Assembly: GCF_047675955.1 (NCBI RefSeq)
Contig: NC_132913.1
Coordinates: 71,295,236 to 71,359,235, forward strand
DNA: 64,000 nt
Direction: 5' to 3'
From: Chlorocebus sabaeus
Taxonomy: Eukaryota; Chordata; Mammalia; Primates; Cercopithecidae
In this document: piece after piece, positions 32,754 to 45,117 of the stretch
Numbering within the stretch: position 1 is the first letter of the stretch
How the letters are laid out: each line of letters begins with the position of its first letter
Program-made: the position numbers and the translations under genes
The notes under the pieces: generated by a model
The model's database searches: none
Told to the model about the DNA's origin: nothing
What the model saw: the letters and a program-made list of their open reading frames with translations, nothing else

Positions 32754-35700
32754 ATGAATATTTTACCCTAAACTATTTTGCCTTTTTATTTTCTTAACAA
32801 TGGCTTTTGAAAAATAGACATTTTTCATTTTGAAGAAGATAAATGTCAATTTTTTTAATTTAATGGTTAATTCTTTTTGAGTCTTAAAGACTCAAAGAGT
32901 CTTTTTACTTACCATTACTTTTCAAATATTACTTTTCTGGGTTTTTTTGCCTAGAAATTTTATTATTTTTATCTTCTATGTTTTGGTCTATCTCTTTGAG
33001 ATAGTTTTTGCTTTTTTATGTTTGGTGAGAAGTAAATGTTAAAGTTCAATTTTTTAACATTTTTTACATGGATATCTAGTAGTTCTAGCACTTTTATTGA
33101 AAACACATTTTTTTTTCCTGGTTAACTTACCTCGGTTCTTTGTCAAAAATTAATTGGCCATATACTTGTGAGTCTACATTTGGATAATCTATTGTGTTCT
33201 ACTATTTATTTGTCTTTATGGAAATAATAGTCTTGACTCATGTAGTTTTAAAGTAAATCTTAAAAAAACTGCAATATAAACCTTTCAAATGTGTTCTTTA
33301 CTGAAAGTTTTGCCTATTTTAGTTCCTTTGCATTTTTATATAAATTTAAAAATCAGTTTATCAACATTTCCATAATAAATGATTAGAACTTACACTTCCA
33401 GAGTACAGGGAATAGGAGGCCACAGTTTCATTCTCCTAAATGAGATGACCAAAGAATGAACAAAGGGTATGAAATGATAATTAGGCAAACTCTGGCTATA
33501 AGAGAATAAAGAATATTGATCCTGAAGAGATGAGAAACAGATAAGGATGCACCAGGTTGTGGCCTTGAAAAATTTTCTAGGCCATGATACAGGGAGGTGA
33601 ACACAGGTAGAAACTAGTGAGGTCCCTGAATTGAGGATGTAGAGCTAAGATTTTGTGAAGAATACAATGACTAGAGTTCACAGGACAGAATGTCAGAGAA
33701 GAGAGATCTATGTTGAGAGAAAATTCTGGAAATCTGCAGATAGATAGTCCTCCTTGAGTACTAAGCTCAGTACTGATTAGGGAGTGCATTTGTATGAGAA
33801 AACTACGTGCCCCTGGGGAAAGTACTATTCAAAAGGATTAGCGATTACAGTACTCAGCTCAGTACTCAGCTCACGCAGGACAGAGAATGGTGCTTCTTCC
33901 CACCAGCCAGACTGGAAAACAAGTCTCGTGAGGATTTGGGGAGAGTATACAAAAGTCTAACCTCAATAATGGAGAATAATTAGCTCTACACTGAATGCTA
34001 TTTTACTACCATCTACAAAAGGTAAAGGAAATACATACAATAAACAATAAACAAACATTAATTTAGTTTCTAACTAAATTAATTCTATGTGAGAACAACA
34101 CTCAAGAATATATATATATATATTTTGAAACCAAAATTTCCAGTACTCTGTATGGTAAAATTGATGATATCTGACATCTGATCAAAATTGACTAAGCACA
34201 TAAATGGAAAAATGTGCTCCATGTTGGGAGCATATGTAGAACTGATACCTGTTTTAGAGTAATAAATAAAATCTTTTTTATGAATAGATTCCATTAAAAA
34301 ATGATGCTATAAATAAGATATAAAGAAGGACCAAATCAAACCTCCAGAAATAAAATCTTCAAGTGTGTGATGAAAACTACACTGGATGATGTTAAGACAG
34401 ATTAGACATTAAGGAAAAATATTACTGAATTTGAAGTCATAGAAACGGAAATTATCTACAATGATAAAGTTTAAAAAATATTTTTAAAAGGTAACACACA
34501 GTGAATGACATATCAGTGAACAAGGGGAGAACTTCAGGCAGCCTAATATATGTGCAAATGAAGTATCTTAAAGAAAAAAAAAGGAAGAAACAGAAAGAAA
34601 CATATATAAAAATATGGCAAAAATTTGCCAAATTTGATGAAGCATGAAGAAATTACACCCAGGCATATCGTAATTAAAATGCTTAATACCAGTGATAAAA
34701 AGGGAGTTATAAAATTAGCCAGAAGAAAAGACATGTTATAAACCAAGCAGCAAAGACAAGTGTAACAGTTGATAAAAACAAACAAATAAACAAACAAACT
34801 GCAAATGGGAAGTCGATGGGATTTAACATATTTAAAGTACTAAAACATCGTGTCAACCTAGAATTTTACACAAAGCACAGATGTCCTTTCAAGAAGACAG
34901 CAAAATACTCATGTGGACAAACAGAAGTTAAAAATATAACAACATATCCACATTTTAAGGATATTTTAAAAAATATCTTTAAAGCATAATTGGCAATTTC
35001 AACAAAAATAATAACAATAAATTTGGGATTTATAATATGCAAAAATACAATGAATGAAAATAAGACACAAATTAGGAATGGAAAATATGAACTATACTGT
35101 TTTAATGTTCTTGTACATGAAGTTGCATAATATCACTTGAAGGTAGACTTTGATACATTAGAGATATAAAATATTGGCTCTAAATCAATGAATAAAATAA
35201 CATACACAGAAACACCTCATAAACCTAAGTTAATTATGGAACTAAATAAAAACAAAAACATCAAAATTAATGTAAAAGAAACCAGGAAGAAAAGAAAAAT
35301 GGGACAAAAACAGGTGAGACAAATAAATATATAGCAAATTGTTAGATATAGACCTAGCCATATCAATAATTAAATTAAATGGAAATGGTCTAAATATAAA
35401 AATAAAAAAGCAGAGATTGGCAGATTGAATATACAATATAGGCTGCCTAATAGAATTTCAAATTAAAATACACAAACGGGTTAATAGTAAAAGGATAGAA
35501 AATCACATAGCATATTAAAACATTTGAAAATATATTTATATTAGTATCAGAGAAGGTAGATTACAGAGAAAAGTGTATTAACAGGAATAATTTCATTTCA
35601 TAAGGATGTAGGAGTCAAGTCATCAAGTGGACATAAGAATCCTAAACATTTACTTACCTAATAAGAGAGATTCAAAATACATGACACACAAATGGATAGA

Positions 35701-36457
35701 ATTGAAGGAAACTATAGAAAAATCCGTGAATATGTGTTCAAATTTCAATACTACTCTTTCAATGGTTGACGGAACAGGTAAGTAGAAAATTAGTTAAATA
35801 TAAAAATAATTGGAACATTAGCAGCCAAATTAACACAATTGGCAAATTAACCAAATAGCCAAATTAACTTAATAGTACTTGCCACCGAATAATAGCAAAA
35901 TATATATTTAAAAATGTAACTATGAAACACTTATCAATGAGACAATGCTTGAGTCCATAAAACAAATGTTAACTTACAAAGATACAAGTCATGCAAAGTA
36001 TTTTTCTGATCACACTAGATTAAAATAGAAATCAATAACGGTAAGTAAATCTCTGGAAAACCTTCAAATATTAGGAAATTAAACAACACTCTTCTATGTA
36101 ACCAAGAAGTCAAAGGTAAAATGAAAAAAAAAAATCATTATTTTGAAATGAAAGAAAATAAAAACACAATATATCAATATTTGTTTGATAGCATTAAAAC
36201 AATATTTAGGGATAGAATTTATACCAATGAATATTTATATTAGGAAATACGAAAGGGTTAAAATCAATTACCTCAGTTTCTACCTTAAGAAATTAAAAAG
36301 AACACAAAGTAAATCCAACATAATCCGAATAAATAAATAATAAATGAACATGTAAATAAATTTCTGAGCAGAGGTCAATTTAAAAAAGGAGAAAAATAAT
36401 TGAGACAATTAATTAAATCTAAAGCTTTACAAAACAATACCATGTTGGCCAGGCTGG

Positions 36458-37740
36458 GCTTCTTTGCCCATTTTTTAATGGGGTTGTTTTTTGATTTTTA
36501 TTTAATTGAGCTCCTTATAGATACTGGATATAAGACCTTTGTCAGAATCATAGTTTGCAAATAAGCCAGAAGTTGTGGCACACGCCTGTAATCCCAGTAC
36601 TTTGGGAGGCCAAGACATTTGGATCACTTGAGGTCAGGAGTTCGAGACCAGCCTGGCCAACATGGTGAAAGTGCATCTCTGCTAAATATACAAAAATTAG
36701 CCAGGCATGGTGGTGTACGTCTGTAATCCCAGCTCCTCAGCAGGCTGAGGCAGGAGAATCGCTTGAACTCGGGAGGTGGCGGTTATAGTAAGTCGAAATC
36801 ATGCCACTGCTCTCCAGCCTGAGTGACAGAGTAACTGAGACTCCATTTTTTTTTTCTTTAAAAAAAGGCAAAAGACATGAACAGGCACTTCTCAAAAGAA
36901 GACATACATGCATACACGCAGCTATGCAGCTAAACAAATAACCATATGAAAAAATGCTCAGTATATATTTTCCTAATAAATAGGGAAATGCAAATCAAAA
37001 CTACAATGAGATACCCTCCCACAGTAGTCAGAATGGATATTATTAAAAAGCAAAAAAATAAAAAATAAAAATAAATAAAAATAAAAAAGCAGATCCTGGT
37101 GGGGTTGTGGAAAGAAAAGGAAATGCTTATAAACTTTTGGGAGGAATTTAAATTAGTTCAGCAACTGTGGAAGGTAATCTGGAGATTTCTCAAAGAACTT
37201 AAAATACAACTACCATTCCACCCAGCAATTCCATTACTGGGTGTCTACTCAAAGGAATATAAGTTATTTTACTATAAAGACACGTGTATTCATATATTCA
37301 TTGCAGTACTATTCACAGTAGCAAAGACATGGAATCATTCTAAAGGCTTGTCATTGAATTAAAAAAATGTGGTACATACACGCCATGGAACATTATGCAG
37401 CCATAAAAAAAGAATAAGATCTTATCCTTTGCCACAAGGTAGGTGGAGCTGCAGGCCATCAAACTAAGTGTACAAACACAGAAACAGAAAACTAAATACC
37501 ACATATTCTTGCTTAGAAGTGGGAGCTAAACACTGAGTACATGTGGAGACAAAGAAGGAAACAAGAGATACTGGGGCCTACTTGAAGGTAGACAGTGGGA
37601 GGAGTGTGAGGATGGAAAAACTACCACTGGGCCCTATGCTAATTACCTGGATGATGAAATAATCCACACACCAAATCCTCATGACATAAAATCTATCTAT
37701 AAAACAAACTTGCACATGTACCCCATCAACCTAAAACAAT
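36458..37740 (+). mobile_element. 5'-inverted (twin-primed) L1 3' end
   Basis: The segment 36458-36562 is antisense L1 ORF2 sequence ('cttctttgcccattttttaatgggg...gatataagacctttgtcag'). The segment 36861-37740 is sense L1 from the adjoining ORF2 position ('ggcaaaagacatgaacaggc') to the 3'UTR ('cttgcacatgtaccccatcaac'). The two arms abut in L1 coordinates with an overlap of a few bases, the hallmark of twin priming. An AluS sits between them. The ORF2 C-terminal frame 37099-37362 is still readable. Confidence 0.88.
36563..36847 (+). mobile_element. AluS-type SINE at the L1 inversion junction
   Basis: This is a sense Alu with a decayed start ('agccagaagttgtggcacacgcc') and the S-type 'ggagttcgagaccagcctggcc' core. 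Where the poly(A) tail should be, it reads 'ctccattttttttttctttaaaaaaa', so a T-run precedes the A-run. No target-site duplication is obvious. Confidence 0.88.
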
Positions 37741-38384
37741 TTTTTGTTTTTTTTTTTTAAATGTAGAAAAGCAATTTATTCCATTTTAAGCACTTACACA
37801 GTTAGTCATGGAGAGTAACAGGCCTGCTGGTGAAACAGGTCACGCAAAATGGAGATGGCATCAAACTAGTGGTCAAGGACTAACTCCTAAAAAAAAGCAA
37901 CTCTTATCAAGGATTAATTTAATTTTTAAAACAAATACAAGTTATTGATTCACTCTTCTCAACTTGACAGTCTGCCTGTGGTGTAACTGTCAGATAAAAA
38001 CATACATCTTTACAACTTGGTGGTCCCAAGTTAAAAAAAAAAAAAACAACAAAAAACACACCATTTCACAGACAGGAAAGAAACAACATGAAAACAGCTG
38101 AAGAAATACACTAACGAGCAAAAATATATGAATATATGGGGAAAGAGGAACATGTAGTTTTTAAGTAAAAGCTAGAGTGAGTAAGGAATAGAGCCAAATG
38201 AGGTAGGTGTCTGAGCCATGAAGTATAAATACTGAAAGATGTCACTTTTATTCAGGAAATAGGGGAGATTCAAGTCATATAGATTCCTACTCGAAAATCT
38301 TGACACCTGACTTTCCAGGATGCACATTTTCATATGTAGACCAGTTTCCTCTTGGTTTCCTCAGTTAAGTCAAAACTACACGTT
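37741..38384 (-). pseudogene. Antisense processed retrocopy, 3'UTR only, parent unknown
   Basis: A T-run at 37741-37758 is the reverse of a poly(A) tail. On the minus strand AATAAA (plus 37775-37780) lies 16 bases before it, as in a polyadenylated mRNA. The block ends at an imperfect target-site duplication: cctaaaacaattttt (37730-37744) against cctaaaacaaattttt (38385-38400). It therefore looks like a 5'-truncated copy of about 640 nt of some mRNA's 3'UTR, inserted into the 3' end of the twin-primed L1. It contains no long frame. I cannot identify the parent gene. Confidence 0.7.
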
Positions 38385-39527
38385 CCTAAAACAAATTTTT
38401 AAAAAATAATTGAAATTGATGGGCATCTAAAAATGCTGATTAGAGAAAAATATAATGAAATTATAAATTACCAATATTGATCCTGAGCAAAATGACAGCA
38501 GTAAAAATTCTACAGATATTCAAAGGTTAATAAATAAATATTAGACATTGTGTGGCAATAAATTCAACAACTAAGATAAAATGGACAAATTCCTTGAAGT
38601 AAATAAACTGTTAAAGCTGGCTAAAGAACAAATAGATTACTTGACTAACACTATATGTATTGATATAAACACATATCCACAAAGTAAGAGTAGAAGAGAA
38701 TTTCCTCAAACCGATTGATAAAGGGCATCTATGTAAAACCTAGTATAAATCAAATACACAGGAGAAAATATTTGTGACCTTGGGTTAGGCAAAGATTTCT
38801 TAGACACAATACCAAAAATAAAATGGATAAATTGGACACTATCTAAATTACACATTTCTATTTTTCAAAAAGTATTATAAGGAGAATGAAAAGACAAATC
38901 AAAGGCTGGGAGAAATTATTTGCAAATCCTGTATCTTATAAAGCACTGTTATTACTAGTTTTCTGAGGGGTTTTTTTACTTTTAATTATGAATGTACATT
39001 AAATTTTTTAAAAAATATTTTTTCTGCATCTATTGAGATGAATACTTTGTTCTGTTAATATCATGAATTAATTAGATTCATTCTTGAGTGTTGAACCAAC
39101 CTTGCATTATTTTTATTACTATCACCTCATCATTATATAATATCCTTTTGTTACTGGCTGGATTCAATTTGCTAACATTTTCTTGAGAAATTTTGGATCT
39201 TAGTTCATGAGGGACTTTGGTCTTTTCTGGTAATTTCTATGCCAGGTTTTGCTCTTTCTTCTTTGACCCATGAGTTACTTGGAAAATTTTTTTCCAGATA
39301 ATTGGGATTTTTCTATGTATTTTAATGTTATTGATTTCTAACCTGTTGCAAAGACAATGGACTTTGTATGAGTTTTTTCCTTTGGAGTTTGTCAAAAACT
39401 TGTTTTATGGTCCCAGAGTAAAGTCTATCTTAGGGTTGGCAAAGTATGCTCTGTAGACTGGCAATTTGGGGTGTGTGTGTGTGTGGTGTGTTACTGAATG
39501 TACTATGCACGCTTCAAGAGATGTATA

Positions 39528-39820
39528 CAGCTAGCCTTCCATATCTTCAGGTTATACATTCATGATTTCAACCACTGTGGATTGAAAAAATGTATTAAAT
39601 ACAAGAGTGAAAGTAAGCAAATAAAAATACAGTATGACAACTATTTATATAACATTTACACTGTATTTGGTATTATAAGTAATCTAGAGATGATTTAACA
39701 TAAATGGTAGGCTGTACATAGGTTATATGGAAATACTACACCATTTTATATACAGGACTAGAACATCCATAGATTTGGTATTTGCAGGGGTTCCTGGAAA
39801 CAATCTCCTGAAGATACTTA
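39528..39820 (-). mobile_element. Tigger-type (mariner/Tc1) DNA transposon remnant
   Basis: The left end 'cagctagccttccatatcttcaggtt' resembles the Tigger terminal repeat 'cag-tggccctccgtatc'. The right part, 'agtaatctagagatgattta', 'ggttatatggaaatactacaccattttatat' and 'gatttggtatttgcaggggttcctgga', matches the other Tigger/MER2-like end. The copy is non-autonomous and lies within the old L1M. Its orientation is uncertain. Confidence 0.78.
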
Positions 39821-40156
39821 ATTTTCTTTCATTGGTGTTTTATTTATAGCTATCAATTACCATGAATTAGTTTAAAGTGTTGTTTAATCTTCTATATCTT
39901 TATTGACTTATAGCCTTTTTTAAAATTAATTATTCAAAGAGGAGTGTTGAAATATACAACTAGGATTGTGGGTTTTCTGTTTTTCCTTCAATTCTGTGAA
40001 TTTTAGAATATTTTGAAAGAGTTAATTCACTTACGATTTTGAAATAATGTTTTTGTATTTTTGTATCACTCTTAAAATATAGCATATCAACATCTTTGTA
40101 ATTTGTTTTTCATGATATATCTTTTCCTATGTTTTACTTTTAATTTGTGTATCTTT

Positions 40157-40448
40157 TTTTTTTTTGAGACGGAGTCTTGCTCTGTCGCCCAGGCTGGAGT
40201 GCTGTGGCTGGATCTCAGCTCACTGTAAGCTCCACCTCCCGGGTTCACACCATTCTCCTGCCTCAGCCTCCTGAGTAGCTGGGACTACAGGTGCCCGCCA
40301 CGTCGCCCGGCTAGTTTTTTTGTATTTTTTAGTAGAGACGGGGTTTTGCCGTGTTAGCCAGGGTGGTCTCGATCTCCTGACCTCGTGATCCGCCCGTCTC
40401 GGCCTCACAAAGTGCTGGGATTACAGGCTTGAGCCACCACGCCTGGCC
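40157..40448 (-). mobile_element. AluY, Old World monkey type
   Basis: This full-length antisense Alu has 'ggcttgagccacc' and 'ccgcccgtctcggcc' variants and the right-arm 'gtcgcccggctagtt' pattern of the AluYRa-like group. A 17-bp target-site duplication, ttaatttgtgtatcttt, lies at 40140-40156 and 40449-40465. Confidence 0.95.
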
Positions 40449-41470
40449 TTAATTTGTGTATCTTTAATATGTTAAATATATCTCTTGAAACTAGACAGCA
40501 TGTAGTTGGTGATTTCTGCTTTACTCAGTCTGACAATCTTTGACTTTTAATTGGAGTTTATTAACAACAAATATATTAATAATTATAATCTAGTTATTAA
40601 AATGGCAGACTCTATCTGCACTAACATATTATTAGTTTTTTCTTTGTTTCCTCTGTTCTTTGTTCCTTATGTCTATCCTTTTGTGTCTTCCATAGGGAAA
40701 ATTGTGTAATTTTGACATTTTTTCAGCTGTAATTATTTGCCTTTAATTAGCAGTACCTATTTGATTTGTAGTTGTTTTATATATGACATATACAGTTTAT
40801 TCACATTATACCTTGGTTTTATATTATACTATTTCCCATATAAAGTAACACCTTAAAACAATATAATTTCACTTATATTTCTTCTGCCCCTTGTGTTATC
40901 ACTCTCATACATTTTACTATGACATCTGTTACAAACATAGCAATCCCTTGTTATATTTTGCTTTAAATAGCTAATAAACATATACTTTTAAAGAAAAGAA
41001 GGAAAGTTTTATTTGTACTCCATATTTTCCATTTGTAATGTTCATTTTCCCCTGTGGACCCAAATTTCCATTTTATACTATTTCTTGTTGGACATAAAGA
41101 AGTTTTCCTTGCAGTTTTTGTAGAGCATGTTAGTTTTTGTTTGCCAGTAAATATCATTTCTCTAATTTTAATGGATATTTTCACTTTGCATAGAATTCTA
41201 GGTTGACAGTTTTCTTCTTTTAGCATTATAAAAATGTTTTATTGTCTTCTGGCCTCTATTGTTTCTGAGAAGTCAGCTTTCATTCTTATTCCTTGTATGT
41301 AGTATCTCCCTTTCCCGCACACCCCCATGAACTCCCATTTTCTGCTTTCAAATTCCAAGCAAAAGCTATCTTTCTTTGGCAGACTTGCTCCTTGGACATT
41401 TTGTCCCCTAATCGCAGCAACTGGCACAGATATGAGAGTATCTTCTGTTTCTTGCTCACTTAAGTAATAC

Positions 41471-42329
41471 TTGTCTTACAGGAGTTTGTTAGATTATTTT
41501 ATGCTCACAGTTCTTCGATGGATTTAAGGCAAAGAATAATATTTTTGGGTATCATTAACTTCTTGTTTCAGTGGTTGTGACTGAATTTTATGTTTTTCTA
41601 CACGCTAACTAAAAGTAGATCATTATACATATAAATGTTAAAGGCAATAAAATGATAGAGATTGATGTTTTTGTCTTTTAAAAAATTACGCATATTTACT
41701 TATTTAATACATGGGTGGGTGTATATATGTGTGCTCTCTATATATATACATTTATTTGTAAATAAATAAATGTGCATATATATATAATATACATTTATTT
41801 ATTTACCTTTTCCAAGGAATAAACAACTTTGAGAGAGATTTGATGACAAGATTTGGTCATAATTTAGAGTTTCGTGTTGACGTGCATAAACTATTTATTA
41901 ATTTGATATGTACTTACTAAATGTCTACTAGGTCTTAAAATTATACTAAGTGTTGTGGAGATATTGTATTTGGAGATATAGTTATGTTAGCTCAGAAGAA
42001 ACCACGTCTTAATACATATCATTTGATTGTTCAAGAACAAAATGATTGCCAAAGCCATTTTTATTTTAGAAATTTACAGAAAGAATACCAATTAATCTTG
42101 GCTGGAATGAACAGAGAAGAATTTCTATTCAAGCTAATGGGACTGATAAGAGAAAACGTGGAGAGTATCGGATAAACAGCCATTTTGAAGAGAGCATAAG
42201 CAAATGCTGGTGAATATGTGACTTATTTAAAGGAAAGAACAAGAATCATAACAACCTATTAAAAATGAGAGCAGTTTTAATCACCTGTTCATATTTATTT
42301 GAATATTAATAAAATGAAGGGCATATAAT
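41471..42329. other. Unassigned AT-rich DNA with a TA/ATTT microsatellite
   Basis: I recognise no gene. At 41703-41805 alternating TA runs and (ATTT)/(AAAT) runs form short imperfect hairpins. The 63-codon plus frame at 41984-42175 has no similarity that I recognise. Confidence 0.5.
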
Positions 42330-42595
42330 TTTACATGTGAGGGTCAATCAGCTTATACAAACACACTCATCCATGCCACCACCATACAAATTAAGATATA
42401 AAAGACTAGTAGAATTCTAGAAGCCTTCCTCATGTCCCCTCCCAGCTATTCTCTCTCCTGAGGGTAACCATTATTGTGACTTTCAATTTCAAAGAATAAA
42501 GTTTCCTGTTTTTGAATTTTTCACAAATAGAGTCATATCATATATGACATTCTGCTGTGACTGGCTCCTTTCAGTCAATGGCAAAATGACTGTTC
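42330..42595 (-). mobile_element. Old L1M 3' fragment
   Basis: The antisense sequence 'gccaccaccatacaaattaagatata', 'gtaaccattattgtgac', 'cctgtttttgaatttttcacaaatagagtcatatca' and 'tgactggctcctttcagtcaatg' follows the same old L1 3' region seen at 31370-31810. Confidence 0.65.
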
Positions 42596-44526
42596 TCTAT
42601 TACAAGGAATTCCTGAGAAGAATAGAAATAAAAGAAGGAAAAAATATAATAATTATAGCCAGTAAGCTGAGCCTGATACAAAGGTCGGTATGACATGGAC
42701 AATATTCCTCAAATCTGAGATGTAAGGTGCATTTTGAGTTCTTTGTATGAAGTCAGGTAATTTAATAATGTTCAATAAATTACTTGATTATTGATCTCAG
42801 TGGTTTTTGATGTAAGAGATACAAATTCATAAGACAGAAGTAATGTAATTATTTCATGTACTTCTAATGATACAAAGTCTTTGAGGGGTGACAAGTTTGC
42901 AGAAGCTGATAGGGCAAAGTGTGCATTAAATGAGAAAAAGTAGTAAATAAAGGGTTAGAGGGAACTGAAATAATATTACAGAAAAGCTATTTTTTACTTT
43001 TAAGGACATTGTTACATTACTATATAATACTTAATTTTATATAAAATTTAGCAATGAAAATAGTCAATTTGAAATTTAAATAAGTATCTTTAAAGAAAAC
43101 AGAGTTTCATATCTGTCTTCTTTAGATCTTTCAAAGAAAAAAGAAAAGTTGAAAGTGTACATGTTTTATTCTCTTTGCTCATTAATTGTTAAAGTCCCAT
43201 CTTTGAAATGTCTGCTGTACAATGATGTTTCACCTGATTGGTTATGGCATACACATTACTGTCATGTCACACAACATGCTGCTTCAGAGAGTTGATTAAT
43301 TTTGGATACTTGGTTAGAGTTGAGAAAACATTGGTAGGTTGATTTTGGAATAAAGAATCTATATGGAATTAATAATGCAATCTACAAGTTCAAGCAAAAA
43401 TTGCCTATGTGCAGCATTTATGTTAATCATAGAATCACTGAGGTGATTTGCCCAAAAGGCATATTGATAAGGTAGCTAAATTTTTTCAGACATCAGGGAC
43501 ATAATAATTAATGTTTCATTTATTTTCATCACGCTGAAAAATGCACTTGTAATCCAATATTTGGACAATATAGAAAACTTATTACTTTAGATATAGGCGT
43601 TTCATAATTTTAGTTTAAACAATAATCTCTTTTTCAACAAGGATGATAAAAAATGTAATAATGATTTATAACTTTCAATATCTTTACAAGTACACAGGTT
43701 ACCTGCATAATAATGGTATCACCTCATGACCTTTACTCCATTTGTGTCTTAAAATAGGGCTCTCTTTTGGATGCCTGTTAAATATATGTTACGATAGAAC
43801 ACCAAATTAATTAGCAGAAACTAGAAAGTTGCTTTAGATCACAATATTAAAACACCATATTGTTTGAAAAAGAAAAGTGAGAGAGGAAAAGGGAATGAAG
43901 GTAAAAGTAAACAGAAGCATTAAATTTAAAGTGAACAGGAGATGAAGGGGAAAAAAATATGGTTTGTTGTGTTAGTTTTTTCTACTCCAAAGATTTCTTT
44001 CCTTTCTTTCTTTCTTCTCCATTTATGACTACTCTTTTTATTACTTTTCATTTTACAGACTTCAGAGGCTAAGATTCTGAGGGGCATCTCTCCAGTCAGT
44101 GTACTAGATGTAGAAATCCTTTAACTCCAGCTTAAAGGTTTAAACATACTTCTATTGGGTCAAATTCCCCTAAACTTCAGACAGAAAAGATGAGCTCTCC
44201 TCACTGGGACATTTGCCTTTATTGACAACATACAAATAGAAAATTCATTTTTTTTTTTCTATTTTGCAATTTAACAAAAGTTAATAGGTCTTTACTGAGA
44301 ATAAGATAAGTTTACCCATGAAGTCTTAACCCAATAAGGGCTATTACCAAACATCAGTGAGATAGGCTTCATGAAATAGTGCAAATATATGCCAAAACCT
44401 GTGTTACATGTTCTTAAAAACAACGATTTGATAGAAGATAACTAGCTTGGACAGTATGTCCAATCCAAAAGCTCTACCAAGCTGAAACATGGTTTCCATA
44501 TGCCCACAATGTCATCTTCTGTTTGT
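42596..44526. other. Unassigned AT-rich DNA
   Basis: I recognise no gene or repeat family. A short TTTC-rich run lies at 43994-44017. Confidence 0.5.
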
Positions 44527-45117
44527 TGTCAATGCTTTCCAGCCAAAGACTATAAGAAATACACCTGTAGGTGAGCAAACTGGGTTTATTAATCATTGCA
44601 GTGAGAAAAAATGCACATGGGGGGCACCCATGAGGCGTGTCAGTAAGAGGGTGTTAGAAAGGACTTAGAGAACTTAGACTTTGGTTGGGTGATTTGGGGC
44701 ACAGTCCAATGAAGCAGGGGTTCACTTTGAATTGAAAGTTTTCAGAGAGCAGAAACAATTTTATGGTGGTACATCTCACTAAATCTTATCCACAGATTGG
44801 GGACACTAGAGCAAAACTAAAATTGTAATTGATAAGTGGTCAGCAGTCACTCAATTTGCCTGAGATGAGGATGTTAGACATTTTTTGAGATTTGGACGTT
44901 TTATTTGTGTTCAGACATGATTATGGAGTGGTTTTGTTTTTGTCTTGATACACCGTGGTCACAGAATGGCCTTGTCTGTGGATAATCTTTGAAACTGTTC
45001 ATCTTCAGCAGAACAACAATACCTTATGGTAATGCTGTTAGAGCCTGGATACCAGCTCTGGTTTTTGTTACACAGTAGTCCAGGACATAGGGTACAATTA
45101 CTTCTCCTCCCTAACGA
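44527..45117 (-). mobile_element. Solitary LTR remnant, possibly ERVL/MLT2-like
   Basis: On the minus strand the block begins near 45117 with 'ttagggaggagaag', contains an AATAAA signal followed by 'cccagtttgctcacc' (plus 44568-44590), and ends in 'ggctggaaagcattgaca' (plus 44527-44544), finishing in CA. Length and layout fit an LTR of a MaLR/ERVL-type element. The family is uncertain and no internal region adjoins it. Confidence 0.5.

Larger units (their letters stand above)
31370..33395 (-). mobile_element. Old L1M element, interrupted twice
   Basis: Antisense L1M sequence starts with the 3'UTR-like 'tcaaagtttaagtgtatagattgag...actatcacccaaatcagg' (31370-31810). It resumes at 32333-32450 and 32754-33395 with antisense ORF2 C-terminus ('gtcaaaaattaattggccatatacttgtgagtc'). 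An MLT1 LTR and a young Alu sit in the gaps. Strong divergence leaves no long frame. Confidence 0.72.
33390..38960 (+). mobile_element. Old L1M element on the plus strand, interrupted
   Basis: Degenerate sense L1M sequence runs from a leader-like part (33390 to about 34300, 'caaaagtctaacctcaataatgg') through ORF1 C-terminal sequence (34620-34900, 'tacacccaggcatatcgtaattaaaatgc', 'gtgtcaacctagaattttaca') and the spacer ('tatcacttgaaggtagactttgata') into ORF2 ('tagacctagccatatcaataatt', 35350 onward). After the inserted block 36440-38407, ORF2 resumes to about 38960. No ORF survives. Confidence 0.75.
38980..41470 (-). mobile_element. Old L1M element on the minus strand, interrupted
   Basis: Antisense L1M ORF2 sequence occupies 38980-39440 ('ttctgcatctattgagatg', 'gctggattcaatttgctaa', 'ttgttttatggtcccagag'). 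It continues beyond a Tigger and an AluY to about 40720, then runs into ORF1-like antisense ('tagaattctaggttgacag...cttctggcctctattgtttctgagaagtcagc', 41190-41290). All of it is strongly decayed. Its direction opposes that of the L1M immediately to the left. Confidence 0.7.

Noticed and set aside
36458..36562. Separate old L1 fragment, not an inversion arm
   Set aside because: Its ORF2 position is directly adjacent to the start of the sense arm at 36861, with a short overlap, so one twin-primed insertion explains both pieces more simply.
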